In this document: positions 9,346 through 18,494 of the stretch, piece by piece
Position numbering within the stretch: position 1 is the stretch's first letter
How the letters are laid out: each line of letters begins with the position of its first letter
Origin: Desnuesiella massiliensis
Lineage (GTDB): Bacteria; Bacillota; Clostridia; Clostridiales; Clostridiaceae
DNA: 64,000 nucleotides
Reading direction: 5' to 3'
NCBI RefSeq assembly: GCF_001403615.1
Contig: NZ_LN879456.1
Coordinates: forward strand, 744,001 to 808,000
Notes under the pieces: model-generated
What the model was told of the DNA's origin: nothing
Seen by the model: the letters and a program-made list of their open reading frames with translations, nothing else
The model's database searches: none
Made by a program: the position numbers and the translations under genes

Positions 9346-10329
9346 TTCATTTAGGGGATTTGAACTTACTGCTTCTCTTAATCTTTCGTCATCCACATGT
9401 GTATATATTTGAGTAGTAGATATATTTTCGTGACCTAAAATCTTTTGTAAACTTCTTATATCAACATTACCATGCTTATACATTAAAGTAGCTGCGGTGT
9501 GACGCAGTTTGTGAGGGGTATATTTAGATTTATCTAATCCTGCCATTTCTATATATTTTTTTACAAGTATCTCTACAGTCCGCTTATTTATTCTTGATTT
9601 CCTTTCGCTTATAAACAGAGCGTCCTTGTGTTCGACAGGTATATCTATCAAGCTTCTTTCTTCCATATATTCAAAAATAACCTTTAAGCAAGCTTTGTTT
9701 AAATAAACTGTGCGCTCTTTATTACCCTTACCAACTATAGTTAATGTATCACCTTTAATTCTAGAAATATTTATGCTGCATAATTCAGAAAGTCTAAGGC
9801 CACAATTTAAAAATAGAGTTATAATGCACACGTTTCTTTTATAATGCTTGTGATTTTCATCCATAGACCTTAGTAATCCCTTGCTTTCCTCTAAAGTGAG
9901 ATAAACCGGATTTCTTTTATTTATCTTTGGAGTTTCTAGATCTGAAGCTGGATTTTCGTCCAAAATCCTTGTCTTTGTATTAAGATATTTAAAAAAGGAC
10001 TTTATGGACGCAACTTTTCGCGCCCTAGCATAGGCACTATTATTCCTTTGCTTTTCGAGAAAGGATAAAAACGCATACAAATCCGACAACTTTATGCTTC
10101 TTATAAAATTATCATCAATTTCATTTATGGAAATATCCTCAAATTCAATGTTTCTAGGACATAACCCCTTATATAATTTTAAAAATCTAAAAAGCATCGT
10201 TAAATCTATTCTATACCCATCAACAGTATTATTAGACTTACCCCTAATGATACTTAAATAATTTAAGAATTCAGCTAATCTTTCAGGTATAATTGTATAA
10301 TTATCGGAGATCGCAATATCATAACGCAT
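9340..10329 (-). CDS. Tyrosine recombinase, XerC/XerD type
   Basis: Site-specific recombinase of the lambda-integrase superfamily. The N-terminal SAM-like core-binding domain spans about residues 15-120. The catalytic set is complete: R179 (CGLRLSEL), K201 (VGKGNKER), H273 and R276 (HKLRH), H300 (LGHENIS) and the nucleophile Y309 (TQIYTHV). Its 329 residues are slightly longer than the usual 300 of XerC/D, with about 15 extra N-terminal residues. No phage genes or attachment duplications surround it, so it looks like a chromosomal recombinase. A perfect palindrome lies just upstream of its promoter and a dif-like site 4 kb away; either could be its substrate. The gene symbol is left blank because XerC, XerD and XerS-like roles cannot be told apart by eye. 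Confidence 0.9.
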   Translation of the reverse strand: MRYDIAISDNYTIIPERLAEFLNYLSIIRGKSNNTVDGYRIDLTMLFRFLKLYKGLCPRNIEFEDISINEIDDNFIRSIKLSDLYAFLSFLEKQRNNSAYARARKVASIKSFFKYLNTKTRILDENPASDLETPKINKRNPVYLTLEESKGLLRSMDENHKHYKRNVCIITLFLNCGLRLSELCSINISRIKGDTLTIVGKGNKERTVYLNKACLKVIFEYMEERSLIDIPVEHKDALFISERKSRINKRTVEILVKKYIEMAGLDKSKYTPHKLRHTAATLMYKHGNVDIRSLQKILGHENISTTQIYTHVDDERLREAVSSNPLNEE

Positions 10330-10373
10330 GTAACTTTTCCTTTCTAGTTCTAAAAAATATACTTACAGGTTAT

Positions 10374-10402
10374 ATTATACCTTAAATATTAATTTTAGTA
10401 CA
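10374..10402 (-). promoter_or_regulatory. Probable promoter of the tyrosine recombinase gene
   Basis: TATAAT at 10379-10374 (in GGTATAATATAACC) follows a weak -35, TGTACT, at 10402-10397 with 17-bp spacing. The -10 is convincing, the -35 poor. A palindrome sits only 5 bp upstream of the -35. Confidence 0.5.
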
Positions 10403-10406
10403 TATG

Positions 10407-10434
10407 ATTTCGCTAAATATACATTTAGCGAAAT
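10407..10434. repeat. Perfect 28-bp palindrome (12-4-12) upstream of the recombinase gene
   Basis: Left arm ATTTCGCTAAAT, spacer ATAC, right arm ATTTAGCGAAAT; every arm position pairs. It can equally be read as 11-bp arms around a 6-bp centre, the geometry of Xer recombination sites. It is placed at about -40 to -70 of the recombinase promoter, so an operator for an unknown regulator (including autoregulation) fits as well. No T run follows it, so it is not a terminator. No second copy was noticed in the window. Confidence 0.6.
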
Positions 10435-10753
10435 GGTATATGGGTTTTTTGTACCGATTTAGGTGCAAAATTAAGCATGTTTACCATTTTTTACATCGAA
10501 ATAGCCGTTTAAAGCTATATTATAATTAAAATACTTATATCAACTGATTCAAAGTTTATAGCTAGAACCACAAAATCTCATTAAGATTTTAACTGAAAAT
10601 AATTTATAAAAGAACCCCTAAGGAATTATTTTACAGCATGTCCATTATAATAAAAATTTCATTTTAACTTTTCTTATGTACTTGGTTTTACACTTTACTT
10701 TTTTAATTCTTAATGTTTTTTATATAGAAGTATATGGTATAAGATAAAATAAA
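10435..10753. other. AT-rich intergenic region with no recognised gene
   Basis: About 320 bp between the recombinase upstream palindrome and the purB terminator. There is no open frame with a ribosome binding site. On the - strand a 9-bp stem AAAATAATT with AATTATTTT encloses a C/G-containing loop (about 10600-10636), and AAAATCT pairs with AGATTTT nearby. These could belong to a small RNA or long leader, but no convincing promoter and terminator pair was found. Confidence 0.35.
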
Positions 10754-10799
10754 ATTAGCATCAAAAATTTTAAGAACGTTCAAAACTTTTGATGCTAAT
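10754..10799 (-). terminator. Terminator after purB
   Basis: A long stem with outer arms ATTAGCATCAAAA and TTTTGATGCTAAT and an AT-rich inner part is followed on the - strand by TTTATTTTATC. It starts 27 bases beyond the purB stop. Confidence 0.8.
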
Positions 10800-10825
10800 A
10801 AAAGTAAAATATTTACATTTCCATA

Positions 10826-12256
10826 CTAAACATTTATTTCAGATTTTTGACCTAAGAGATCTTTATTTTCTTCTAGTATAGGATTAACATAATTACTTAT
10901 AAAGTAATCCACCTGACCTGGTGCTCTACCTATAAAATTAGCCGGATCTATAACATTTAATATCTCTTCCTTAGATAAGCCAAAAGAATCATCTGCTATT
11001 ATTCTATGTATTAGATCATTTTCTTCTCCAAATTCTTTAACTTTTCTAGCCGCCTCCATAGAATGCACTCTTATTCTCTCATGTAGCTCTTGTCTATCCC
11101 CGCCTTTTTTAACAGCTTCCATTAGTATATTTTCTGTTGCCATAAAAGGTAATTCCCTATCTACATGAGATGATATCACCTTATCATAAACCACTAGATT
11201 TTCAGCCACATTTAAATATAAATTCAAAACTCCATCTAGCGCTAAAAAAGCTTCTGATATGGCTATTCGTTTATTAGCTGAATCATCTAACGTCCTTTCA
11301 AACCATTGAGTTGAAGCGGTTATTGCAGGATTCAAGGAGTCTACAATAACAAATCTAGCTAGCGCCCCTATCCTCTCCGATCTCATCGGATTTCTTTTAT
11401 AAGCCATAGCAGAAGATCCTATTTGATTTTTTTCAAAAGGTTCTTCGACTTCCTTCATGCTTTGTAGTAACCTTAAATCATTGCTAAACTTATAGGCGCT
11501 TTGAGCTATTTCAGATAAAGTATTTAAAATAATAGAATCTAACTTTCTTGTATAAGTTTGACCTGTTACAGGAAAACTTTCTACAAAGCCAAACTTTTCA
11601 GCTACCATTTTATCTAGCTTTATCACTTTTTCCTCATCATTATTAAATAGAGTCATGAAACTCGCCTGAGTTCCTGTGGTTCCTTTCACTCCTCTAAATC
11701 TCATTTTATTTATTACAAAATCAAGATTTTCTAAATCTAGCAACAGTTCTTGAATCCAAAGAGTAGCTCTTTTACCAACAGTGGTTAGCTGTGCAGGTTG
11801 AAGATGAGTAAACCCTAAAGTAGGTAAAGACTTATACTCTAATGCGAATCTACTTAAAGCATTAATAACATTTATTACTTTCTTCTTCACAAGTATCATT
11901 GCTTCTCTCATAATAATTAAATCTGTATTATCTCCGACATAACAGCTAGTAGCTCCTAAATGTATAATCCCCTTGGCCTTAGGACATTGCAGACCATAAG
12001 CATATACATGGCTCATAACATCATGCCTAATTTCTTTTTCTTTTAATTCAGCATCTTCATAATTAACATTATATATATTTTCCTTCAATTCTTTAACTTG
12101 TTCTTCTGTGATGTTTAACCCTAATTCCTTTTCACTTTCAGCTAAGGCTACCCACAATTTTCTCCAGGTAACAAACTTCATTTCATCAGAAAATAAGTAG
12201 CTCATTTCCTTAGATGCATATCTCGAGTTTAAAGGGGTGTTATAAAGTGTTCTCAT
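10826..12256 (-). CDS. purB: Adenylosuccinate lyase
   Basis: Cleaves SAICAR to AICAR and adenylosuccinate to AMP, releasing fumarate, in purine biosynthesis. The fumarase/aspartase superfamily signature is present as GSSAMAYKRNP (about residue 287), with TSCYVGDNTD and the HLQPAQ segment carrying the catalytic histidine region. Length of 476 residues fits the long clostridial/eukaryotic-like PurB form. A ribosome binding site (AGGAGGT) precedes the ATG, and a TATAAT -10 lies at 12317-12312. It stands alone, away from other pur genes, and no purine riboswitch is visible in its short leader. Confidence 0.95.
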   Translation of the reverse strand: MRTLYNTPLNSRYASKEMSYLFSDEMKFVTWRKLWVALAESEKELGLNITEEQVKELKENIYNVNYEDAELKEKEIRHDVMSHVYAYGLQCPKAKGIIHLGATSCYVGDNTDLIIMREAMILVKKKVINVINALSRFALEYKSLPTLGFTHLQPAQLTTVGKRATLWIQELLLDLENLDFVINKMRFRGVKGTTGTQASFMTLFNNDEEKVIKLDKMVAEKFGFVESFPVTGQTYTRKLDSIILNTLSEIAQSAYKFSNDLRLLQSMKEVEEPFEKNQIGSSAMAYKRNPMRSERIGALARFVIVDSLNPAITASTQWFERTLDDSANKRIAISEAFLALDGVLNLYLNVAENLVVYDKVISSHVDRELPFMATENILMEAVKKGGDRQELHERIRVHSMEAARKVKEFGEENDLIHRIIADDSFGLSKEEILNVIDPANFIGRAPGQVDYFISNYVNPILEENKDLLGQKSEINV

Positions 12257-12402
12257 TTTTACCTCCTAGAAATTTACGAATAAAATTTATACTTTACTTG
12301 CTATAATTCGTATTATACCACAAATTATTAATAAAAATCAGTTCTAATTCAAATATTTTATAATATAATTTACTATGAATTTATATAAGGAGATGGAATC
12401 GT

Positions 12403-12624
12403 ATGTATAAATTAAATTTAATCGATAAAATATCCTTTTTACTAGTGATAATCGGCGCAATCAATTGGGGTCTTATTGGTGTTTCAAACTTTGACTTAGT
12501 TGCAGCTTTATTCGGCAGTATATCTCAAATACTTCAAAGAATAATTTATATAGCAGTAGGAATTGCAGCTATAGATTTATTAGTATTATTATTTAAAAGC
12601 AAAATCTTCACATTTAAAAGATAA
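12403..12624 (+). CDS. DUF378 family small membrane protein
   Basis: A 73-residue protein with two hydrophobic helices (about residues 10-32 and 43-63) and the DUF378 hallmark GAINWGLIGV with NFDLVAALFG. The family is found in many Firmicutes (Bacillus YuzA is a relative) and has no known function. The ATG has a good ribosome binding site (AAGGAGATG), and a TATAAT sequence lies at 12359-12364. It is a single + strand gene between purB and ptsH, so probably monocistronic. The downstream hairpin is shared with convergent ptsH. Confidence 0.85.
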   Translation: MYKLNLIDKISFLLVIIGAINWGLIGVSNFDLVAALFGSISQILQRIIYIAVGIAAIDLLVLLFKSKIFTFKR

Positions 12625-12626
12625 AA

Positions 12627-12650
12627 AAAGAAACCCTTGAGGGCTTCTTT
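12627..12650. terminator. Shared terminator of the DUF378 gene and ptsH
   Basis: AAAGAAACCC and GGGCTTCTTT form a stem with a 4-base loop, flanked by A and T runs on both sides. On the - strand the single imperfection becomes a G-U pair, so it is stronger there and serves ptsH. Confidence 0.8.
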
Positions 12651-12651
12651 T

Positions 12652-12912
12652 TTAGTCTTCTAAAGAAGATATTAATTTTACTATTTCTTCAACAGCTAAA
12701 GTTTCATCGTCACCAGAAGCAATAACAGTGATTTTAGAATCCTTTGTTACTCCTAAGGATAAAACTCCTATTAAGCTTTTAACATTAGCTTTCTTTCCGT
12801 TAAATTCAATACTTACATCGGATTTAAATGATGAAGCCTTCTTTACTAATAAAGTTGCAGGTCTAGCATGTAAACCTGTTCCATTTTTTACCACAACTTC
12901 TTTAGATACCAT
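12652..12912 (-). CDS. ptsH: Phosphocarrier protein HPr
   Basis: Phosphate carrier of the sugar phosphotransferase system, phosphorylated at a histidine by enzyme I and at a serine by HPr kinase for catabolite control. From the ATG at 12912 the catalytic histidine falls exactly at position 15 (GTGLHARP) and the regulatory serine at 46 (VKSLIGVLSLG), which fixes the start. An upstream in-frame GTG overlaps the ribosome binding site. Length is 86 residues. It is not next to ptsI, which must lie elsewhere. A promoter-like TTGCAC and TATAAT pair lies about 50 bp upstream. Confidence 0.96.
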   Translation of the reverse strand: MVSKEVVVKNGTGLHARPATLLVKKASSFKSDVSIEFNGKKANVKSLIGVLSLGVTKDSKITVIASGDDETLAVEEIVKLISSLED

Positions 12913-13046
12913 TACATTCACCTCTTACATGAAATTTTATTAACAACTAAATACTATATTATAACATTTTCGCATATTGTGCAATAATTTTTCATTAAAT
13001 TATTTATTTTAATTTTATACTTCCTTGTTTTTTACATTTATAAAAT

Positions 13047-14240
13047 TTAATTCATGCTATTAACGAAGCTTTCTAATCTGTTCAAACCTTCTTCTATGTT
13101 ATCCATAGAAGTTGCATAAGAAAGTCTTATATAATTATCTATTCCAAAAGCAATACCAGGAATTACAGCTACCTTAGAATGTCCTAATAGTAAGTCTGAG
13201 AATTCCATAGATCCTTTTATCTCAACATTACTATAATTCTTACCAATATAGTTTGATATATCTATCATAACATAGAATGCACCTTCTGGTTTTATACAGT
13301 CTAACCCCTTTATTTTGGATATTCTTTCTACCATATAATCTTTTCTTTTGCTAAATTCTTTAACCATGTTAGCTACAGTGTTTTGTTCTCCATTTAATGC
13401 CTCCAATGAAGCATATTGAGCTATAGAAGTTGGATTAGAAGTAGTATGGCTTTGTATATTAGTCATAAGCTTTATTAGCTTTTCATCGCCAGCAGCGTAT
13501 CCAATTCTCCAACCAGTCATAGCATAAGCTTTTGATACTCCATTTATAACTATAGTTCTTTTATAAGCGTCCTCTGAAATGGATGCTATGCTAATATGTT
13601 CATTATGTCCGTAAATTAGTTTTTCGTATATCTCATCAGAAATTATTAGGATATTATGTTCTTTTGCAAATTCTGCAATACTAGTTAATTCTTCTTTATT
13701 GTATATAACTCCAGTAGGATTATTAGGGCTATTAATTAAAATTGCTTTTGTTTTATCAGTGAGAGCCTTTTTTAAAGCCTCCAAGTTGTATTTAAAATTA
13801 TCTTCTTTTTTGCACTCCACAAATACAGGAACCCCATAATACAATTTTATTAATTCAGGATAACTTACCCAATAAGGTGTTGGTACTAGTATTTCATCCC
13901 CAGGATTTAATATAGCCTGGAATACGTTTGATAGGCATTGCTTTGCGCCTGTAGATATAATTATCTGATTCTCAGCATAATCTAACCCATTATCATCTTT
14001 AAACTTTTTAACTATTGCCTTCTTTAATTCAGGTATTCCGGAAGAAGGAGTATACCTTGTTAAACCTTTTCTCATGGCATCAATAGCTGCATCTTGAATA
14101 TTTAATGGAGTATTGAAATCTGGTTCACCTGCTCCAAATCCTATTACATCAATACCTTCTGCTTTCATTTTCTTTGCTTTAGCTGTAATTGCTAAAGTCA
14201 AAGATGGTAACATTTGTTCAACTTTTTCTGAAAATATCAT
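13047..14240 (-). CDS. aspB: PLP-dependent aspartate aminotransferase
   Basis: Fold-type I, class I aminotransferase interconverting aspartate and oxaloacetate with 2-oxoglutarate and glutamate. The Schiff-base lysine is K237 in SKAYAMTGWR, with SPNNPTG at 171-177 and SDEIYEKL at 201-208 contacting PLP. Its N-terminal GAGEPDFNTP is typical of the 1-gamma (AspB) subgroup; length is 397 residues. The start overlaps the stop region of the upstream PHP gene by 4 bp, indicating translational coupling. Exact amino-acid preference cannot be read from sequence; a broad aminotransferase is possible. Confidence 0.88.
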   Translation of the reverse strand: MIFSEKVEQMLPSLTLAITAKAKKMKAEGIDVIGFGAGEPDFNTPLNIQDAAIDAMRKGLTRYTPSSGIPELKKAIVKKFKDDNGLDYAENQIIISTGAKQCLSNVFQAILNPGDEILVPTPYWVSYPELIKLYYGVPVFVECKKEDNFKYNLEALKKALTDKTKAILINSPNNPTGVIYNKEELTSIAEFAKEHNILIISDEIYEKLIYGHNEHISIASISEDAYKRTIVINGVSKAYAMTGWRIGYAAGDEKLIKLMTNIQSHTTSNPTSIAQYASLEALNGEQNTVANMVKEFSKRKDYMVERISKIKGLDCIKPEGAFYVMIDISNYIGKNYSNVEIKGSMEFSDLLLGHSKVAVIPGIAFGIDNYIRLSYATSMDNIEEGLNRLESFVNSMN

Positions 14241-15082
14241 TTTATCTCCCCCAGTTTATTATATTTGATAAATTTATTTAGTAAATCTTGGTTAAGACCA
14301 CAGGATCCAATATTTATATTGTTATTGGAATTAAGACAGTGAAAATCACTACCTCCTGTTATTGCAAGATTATATTTTTTAGCTAAATTATAGAATTGAC
14401 TTACTTGATTAATATTATGCGAAGGATGAAACACTTCTATTCCCATTAAACCATATACTTTTAAATCTTTAATTAATTTGTCTATAAAAATACTCTTATA
14501 GGTTTTTCCAGGATGGGCTAATACTGATATCCCACCACAATCTTTTATAATTTTAAGGACATCTTTATAGGATACCTTGAATCTATCAACATAAGCAGAC
14601 TTATCCTTTGCTAAATAATTATGAAAAGCACCCTTGAAACTTGAAGCATATCCTTTATCTACAAGAATTTTTGCTATATGTGCCCTTCCAATAGACTGAA
14701 AATTATTATTCATTTCCAAATCATTTACGTTAATATCTACACCCATTTTTTGTAATTTTGATAAAATTTCAAAAGTTCTATTCATTCTTACTTCTTTTAT
14801 ATGGTCTAACAATCTATTTAAAGGAAGATTGTTAATATCAATAAAGTAACCCAATATATGCACTTCATAGTCTTCATACTCGGTGCTAAGTTCTACCCCC
14901 GATATGACTTCTATGTCAGAGCTATTACAGCTGCTTTGCAAAATTTTTTGAGCACTTATATTATCATGATCAGTAATTGAAATACATTTAACATTATTAT
15001 TTTTTGCTATTTCCAAGATACCTTCAGGAGAAACGTTTCCATCTGAGTAACAAGAATGAATATGTAAATCCGCATATTGCAT
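14237..15082 (-). CDS. PHP-domain phosphoesterase (TrpH/3',5'-nucleoside bisphosphate phosphatase type)
   Basis: Metal-dependent phosphoesterase of the polymerase and histidinol phosphatase (PHP) fold. Metal-binding motifs are in order: DLHIHSCYSDG (residues 5-15), ITDHDN, GVELS, LAHPGK and GGSDFH near the C terminus. Length of 281 residues matches the YciV/TrpH group, which removes 3' phosphates from pAp-type nucleotides or degrades short RNA and DNA. It overlaps the aminotransferase start by 4 bp. Substrate is inferred from family only. Confidence 0.85.
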   Translation of the reverse strand: MQYADLHIHSCYSDGNVSPEGILEIAKNNNVKCISITDHDNISAQKILQSSCNSSDIEVISGVELSTEYEDYEVHILGYFIDINNLPLNRLLDHIKEVRMNRTFEILSKLQKMGVDINVNDLEMNNNFQSIGRAHIAKILVDKGYASSFKGAFHNYLAKDKSAYVDRFKVSYKDVLKIIKDCGGISVLAHPGKTYKSIFIDKLIKDLKVYGLMGIEVFHPSHNINQVSQFYNLAKKYNLAITGGSDFHCLNSNNNINIGSCGLNQDLLNKFIKYNKLGEIK

Positions 15083-15192
15083 TTACAACACCTATTTTCT
15101 AAAAAATGAAAGAAAATATTCACATATTTAAAATATATCACTATATTAAATAATTGTAAATACCTAATAAAAAGTGATTTTTATGTAAAAAA

Positions 15193-15210
15193 GACTTGCA
15201 AATGCAAGTC
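15193..15210 (-). terminator. Terminator after spoVS
   Basis: GACTTGCA and TGCAAGTC form an 8-bp stem with a 2-base loop and TTTTTTA on the - strand, four bases after the spoVS stop codon. Confidence 0.85.
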
Positions 15211-15213
15211 CTC

Positions 15214-15474
15214 CTATCTAGGTTGTACTATTAATTTTATAGCAGTTCTTTCTTCTCCATCTATTTCAATATCTGTAAAAGCCGGAACACAAACTATATC
15301 TTTTCCACTTGGAGCAACAAATCCTCTTGCTATGGCTACAGCTTTAACTGCTTGGTTAATGGCTCCTGCACCTATTGCTTGAATTTCTACTATATTTTTT
15401 TCTTTTAGAATAGCAGCTAGAGCACCTGCTACAGAATTTGGATTGGATTTTGTTGAAACTTTTAATACTTCCAT
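15214..15474 (-). CDS. spoVS: Stage V sporulation protein S
   Basis: Small Alba-like protein required for spore coat assembly and septation control in Bacillus and widely kept in clostridia. The 86-residue sequence, from MEVLKVSTKSNPNSVAGALA to IKLIVQPR, covers the whole family with its hallmark IQAIGAGAINQAVKAVAIARG. The ribosome binding site is a run of G (GGGGGG) before the ATG. In the gap up to rny, AAGGTTT and CGAAT 14 bases apart loosely resemble a sigma-H promoter, but this is weak. Its presence indicates a spore former. Confidence 0.96.
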   Translation of the reverse strand: MEVLKVSTKSNPNSVAGALAAILKEKNIVEIQAIGAGAINQAVKAVAIARGFVAPSGKDIVCVPAFTDIEIDGEERTAIKLIVQPR

Positions 15475-15603
15475 GGATTTAACCCCCCAATATTATAATT
15501 TTTGCTTTGTATAATTTTATATATAATATAAATTAACTCCAATATTATATATTCGACGGAATTCAAAAAAAACCTTCTGTAAATGTATACAAAAACAAAA
15601 AAT

Positions 15604-15635
15604 AAAATACATTCTGCATACACAAAATGTATTTT
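15604..15635 (-). terminator. Terminator after rny
   Basis: AAAATACATTCTG and CAAAATGTATTTT form a nearly perfect 13-bp stem with a 6-base loop. On the - strand it is followed by ATTTTTTGTTTTTG, just beyond the rny stop. Confidence 0.8.
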
Positions 15636-15642
15636 ATCTGAA

Positions 15643-17199
15643 TTACTTAGCGTAATCAACTGCACGGGTCTCTCTTATAACATTAATTTTAATTTGTCCA
15701 GGATATTCTAATTCATTTTCAATCCTTTTAACTATATTTCTTGCCATTTCAATAGCCCCTGCATCATCAACATGATCTGGTTTAACCATAATTCTAATTT
15801 CTCTTCCAGCTTGAATGGCATATGACTTTTCTACGCCTTCATACGAATTTGCAATTTCTTCAAGTTTCTCTAGTCTCTTTATGTAAGCTTCTAACGTTTC
15901 TCTTCTAGCACCAGGTCTAGCAGCTGAAATAGCGTCGGCAGCTTGCACAAGCACAGCTTCTAATGATAGCATTTCCACATCGCCGTGATGAGCACCTATA
16001 GCATTAACTACAATTTGAGTTTCATGATACCTTTTAGCAATCTCTGCACCTATAAGTGCATGAGGGCCCTCTACCTCGTGGTCTAAAGCCTTTCCTATAT
16101 CATGCAATAAACCTGCTCTTTTAGCAATAGTAGGATCTAATCCTAATTCAGATGCCATTAACCCTGCCAAATATGCTACTTCCATAGAATGCTTTAATAC
16201 ATTTTGACCATAACTTGTTCTATACTTTAATCTTCCTAATAGCTTAATTAATTCTATATGAAGACCATGAACACCAGTTTCAAAGGTAGCTTGTTCTCCC
16301 TCTTCTTTAATTTCGTTTTCTACATCTTTTTTAGCTCTTTCTACCATCTCTTCAATTCTCGCAGGATGGATTCTACCATCTATTATTAGTTTTTCAAGAG
16401 CAATCCTAGCTACTTCTCTTCTGATTGGATCAAAACTTGAAAGAATAACAGCCTCAGGAGTATCGTCTATAATTAAATCAACTCCTGTTAAAGTTTCTAG
16501 AGTTCTGATATTTCTTCCCTCTCTACCAATTATTCTTCCTTTCATTTCATCATTAGGTAAAGCTACAACATGAACTGTAGATTCTGAAACATGATCTGCT
16601 GCACATCTTTGAATTGCGCAAGTTATTATTTCTCTTGCTCTTTTGTCAGCTTCCTCTTTTGCTTTTGTTTCAACTTCTTTTATCATCATAGCAGCTTCAT
16701 GCTTTACTTCTCGATTAATCTCATCTAACAAAATTTGTTTTGCTTCCTCTGATGTTAATCCAGATATTCTTTCAAGCTCATTTCTCTGCTTTGAATATAG
16801 TTCTTGTATGTTGCCTTCTAACTCTTCAATTTCTTGCAACTTTTTATTAATACTTTCTTCTCTTTTCTCTAGAGAATCGCTCTTTTTATCAAGAGACTCT
16901 TCTCTTTGGATAATTCTTCTTTCTAATCTTTGAACTTCATTTCTTCTTTCACGAGATTCTTTTTCAAAATCAGTCCTTAGTTTATGAACCTCTTCCTTAG
17001 CCTCTAGCAACGCTTCCTTTTTGGACGCTTCTGCTTCTTTTTTGGCTTCTTCCATTAATGATTTACTTTCTTGTTCTGCTTTTAATACTTCACTTTTAGA
17101 TATACGTATCTTTTTAACCAACTGAATGTATACAACAATAGCAACTACAATTAATACTATTAAAGAAATTGCTATTCCGATTTCAATTGTTGTTCCCAT
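15643..17199 (-). CDS. rny: Ribonuclease Y
   Basis: Membrane-anchored endoribonuclease that initiates mRNA decay. Domain order: one N-terminal transmembrane helix (about residues 5-26), a long charged coiled coil (30-200), a KH domain with [15 protein letters not shown] near 215, and an HD domain with the metal motif [10 protein letters not shown] near 365. The protein is 518 residues from the ATG at 17199, preceded by GGAGGTGTTAAT. The frame stays open 23 codons further upstream, but no ribosome binding site supports that. A strong promoter lies about 120 bp upstream, giving a long leader. recA is the next gene upstream. Confidence 0.97.
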   Translation of the reverse strand: MGTTIEIGIAISLIVLIVVAIVVYIQLVKKIRISKSEVLKAEQESKSLMEEAKKEAEASKKEALLEAKEEVHKLRTDFEKESRERRNEVQRLERRIIQREESLDKKSDSLEKREESINKKLQEIEELEGNIQELYSKQRNELERISGLTSEEAKQILLDEINREVKHEAAMMIKEVETKAKEEADKRAREIITCAIQRCAADHVSESTVHVVALPNDEMKGRIIGREGRNIRTLETLTGVDLIIDDTPEAVILSSFDPIRREVARIALEKLIIDGRIHPARIEEMVERAKKDVENEIKEEGEQATFETGVHGLHIELIKLLGRLKYRTSYGQNVLKHSMEVAYLAGLMASELGLDPTIAKRAGLLHDIGKALDHEVEGPHALIGAEIAKRYHETQIVVNAIGAHHGDVEMLSLEAVLVQAADAISAARPGARRETLEAYIKRLEKLEEIANSYEGVEKSYAIQAGREIRIMVKPDHVDDAGAIEMARNIVKRIENELEYPGQIKINVIRETRAVDYAK

Positions 17200-17317
17200 A
17201 TTAACACCTCCTTCGCTTTTTTGTGATCTATACCTTAAGTTAACATGAAAGCTTAGAAAAGGTGTCATATTATTCTCACTGTAATATCTTGAATATGATA
17301 AACCAGTATTTGTATTA

Positions 17318-17346
17318 ATTTTATCTTAGTTTATTATATCTGTCAA
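17318..17346 (-). promoter_or_regulatory. rny promoter
   Basis: Consensus -35 TTGACA (17346-17341) and -10 TAAAAT (17323-17318) with 17-bp spacing, on the - strand. The transcript would carry a leader of about 110 bases, containing a TCATATT/AATATGA stem, before the rny start. Confidence 0.8.
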
Positions 17347-17367
17347 GATTATATAATGAAATAAAAA

Positions 17368-17389
17368 AGCTAACTCAAATGAGTTAACT
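17368..17389 (-). terminator. Terminator after recA
   Basis: A 10-bp stem, AGTTAACTCA and TGAGTTAGCT with one G-U pair, precedes TTTTTTATTT on the - strand. It lies directly beyond the recA stop. Confidence 0.85.
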
Positions 17390-17390
17390 T

Positions 17391-18452
17391 TTATTTTTCT
17401 GTTAATTGCTTCTCTTTAGAATTTTTGGTCTTATCTTCTTCTATGTTTTTAGTTATAGGAAGATTATACTTTTCTCTAATCATATTATCTATTTCTAACA
17501 TTGTTTCAGGATTCTCTTTTAAATATTGCTTAGCATTTTCTCTTCCCTGTCCTAATCTAGTATCCTTATATGAGAACCAAGCACCGCTCTTTTGTACTAT
17601 TTCTTCCTTTACTCCTACATCTAAAACATTTCCCTCTTTTGAAATACCACAATTGTACATTATATCGAATTCTGCTTGCCTAAAAGGAGGAGCAACTTTA
17701 TTCTTTATAACCTTAACTCTTGTTCTATTACCTATTACATCTTCACCTTGCTTAATGGAGTCTATTCTTCTAACATCCATTCTTACTGAAGCATAGAATT
17801 TTAAAGCTCTACCACCTGGGGTAGTTTCAGGATTCCCAAACATAACCCCTACTTTTTCTCTAAGCTGATTTATAAATATAGCCACACATTTTGATTTGCT
17901 TATGCTTCCAGCTAGTTTTCTTAACGCCTGTGACATTAACCTTGCCTGTAAACCTACATGAGCATCTCCCATTTCACCTTCTATTTCAGCACGAGGTACA
18001 AGAGCTGCAACAGAGTCTACTACTATTATATCAATAGCACCCGATCTAACTAGGGCTTCAGCTATCTCTAAAGCTTGTTCTCCAGTATCTGGTTGAGATA
18101 CAATTAAATTTTCAATATCAACACCTAAATTTCTTGCATAGCTAGGATCTAAGGCATGCTCAGCATCTATAAAAGCTGCTGCTCCACCTTTTTTTTGAGC
18201 TTCTGCTATTATATGCAATGCTACGGTGGTCTTACCTGAGGATTCAGGTCCATATATTTCGATTATTCTTCCTCTAGGCACTCCACCTATACCTAAAGCA
18301 ATGTCTAAATCTAAGCATCCTGTAGAAACAGAATCTAAATTTAATACACTATTTTCTCCAAGTTTCATTATTGAACCTTTTCCAAACTGCTTTTCAATTT
18401 GTCCTATAGCAGCCTCAATAGCCTTTATCTTTTCCATGTCTATATTACCCAT
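17391..18452 (-). CDS. recA: Recombinase RecA
   Basis: DNA strand-exchange ATPase and co-protease for LexA. Walker A is GPESSGKTT (near residue 66), Walker B is [10 protein letters not shown], and the signature [16 protein letters not shown] is intact. Length is 353 residues from the ATG at 18452 (MGNIDMEK), whose spacing to the GGATGGTGA site is right. The ATG four codons upstream sits on top of the ribosome binding site. The upstream region holds a consensus promoter and a LexA box, so it belongs to the SOS regulon together with lexA in this window. Confidence 0.98.
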   Translation of the reverse strand: MGNIDMEKIKAIEAAIGQIEKQFGKGSIMKLGENSVLNLDSVSTGCLDLDIALGIGGVPRGRIIEIYGPESSGKTTVALHIIAEAQKKGGAAAFIDAEHALDPSYARNLGVDIENLIVSQPDTGEQALEIAEALVRSGAIDIIVVDSVAALVPRAEIEGEMGDAHVGLQARLMSQALRKLAGSISKSKCVAIFINQLREKVGVMFGNPETTPGGRALKFYASVRMDVRRIDSIKQGEDVIGNRTRVKVIKNKVAPPFRQAEFDIMYNCGISKEGNVLDVGVKEEIVQKSGAWFSYKDTRLGQGRENAKQYLKENPETMLEIDNMIREKYNLPITKNIEEDKTKNSKEKQLTEK

Positions 18453-18471
18453 ATGGGTCACCATCCTCTCA

Positions 18472-18484
18472 CGAACATTAGTTC
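18472..18484. promoter_or_regulatory. LexA (SOS) box at recA
   Basis: CGAAC, four bases (ATTA), GTTC: a full match to the Gram-positive LexA consensus. It lies 10 bp downstream of the recA -10, over the probable transcription start. Confidence 0.85.
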
Positions 18485-18494
18485 TTATATATAA

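Noticed and set aside
9340..10329. Prophage or integrative element marked by the tyrosine recombinase
   Set aside because: No phage, plasmid or conjugation genes, tRNA target or direct repeats flank it; neighbours are conserved chromosomal genes.
10826..12400. Purine riboswitch controlling purB
   Set aside because: The leader between the -10 at 12312-12317 and the start codon is too short and has no purine-aptamer core.
15475..15642. Sigma-H promoter for spoVS
   Set aside because: AAGGTTT and CGAAT with 14-base spacing are only partial matches; not strong enough to list as a feature.
15462..15665. 67-codon - strand frame between spoVS and rny
   Set aside because: It overlaps the start of spoVS and the rny terminator, has low-complexity composition and no ribosome binding site. 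Judged non-coding.
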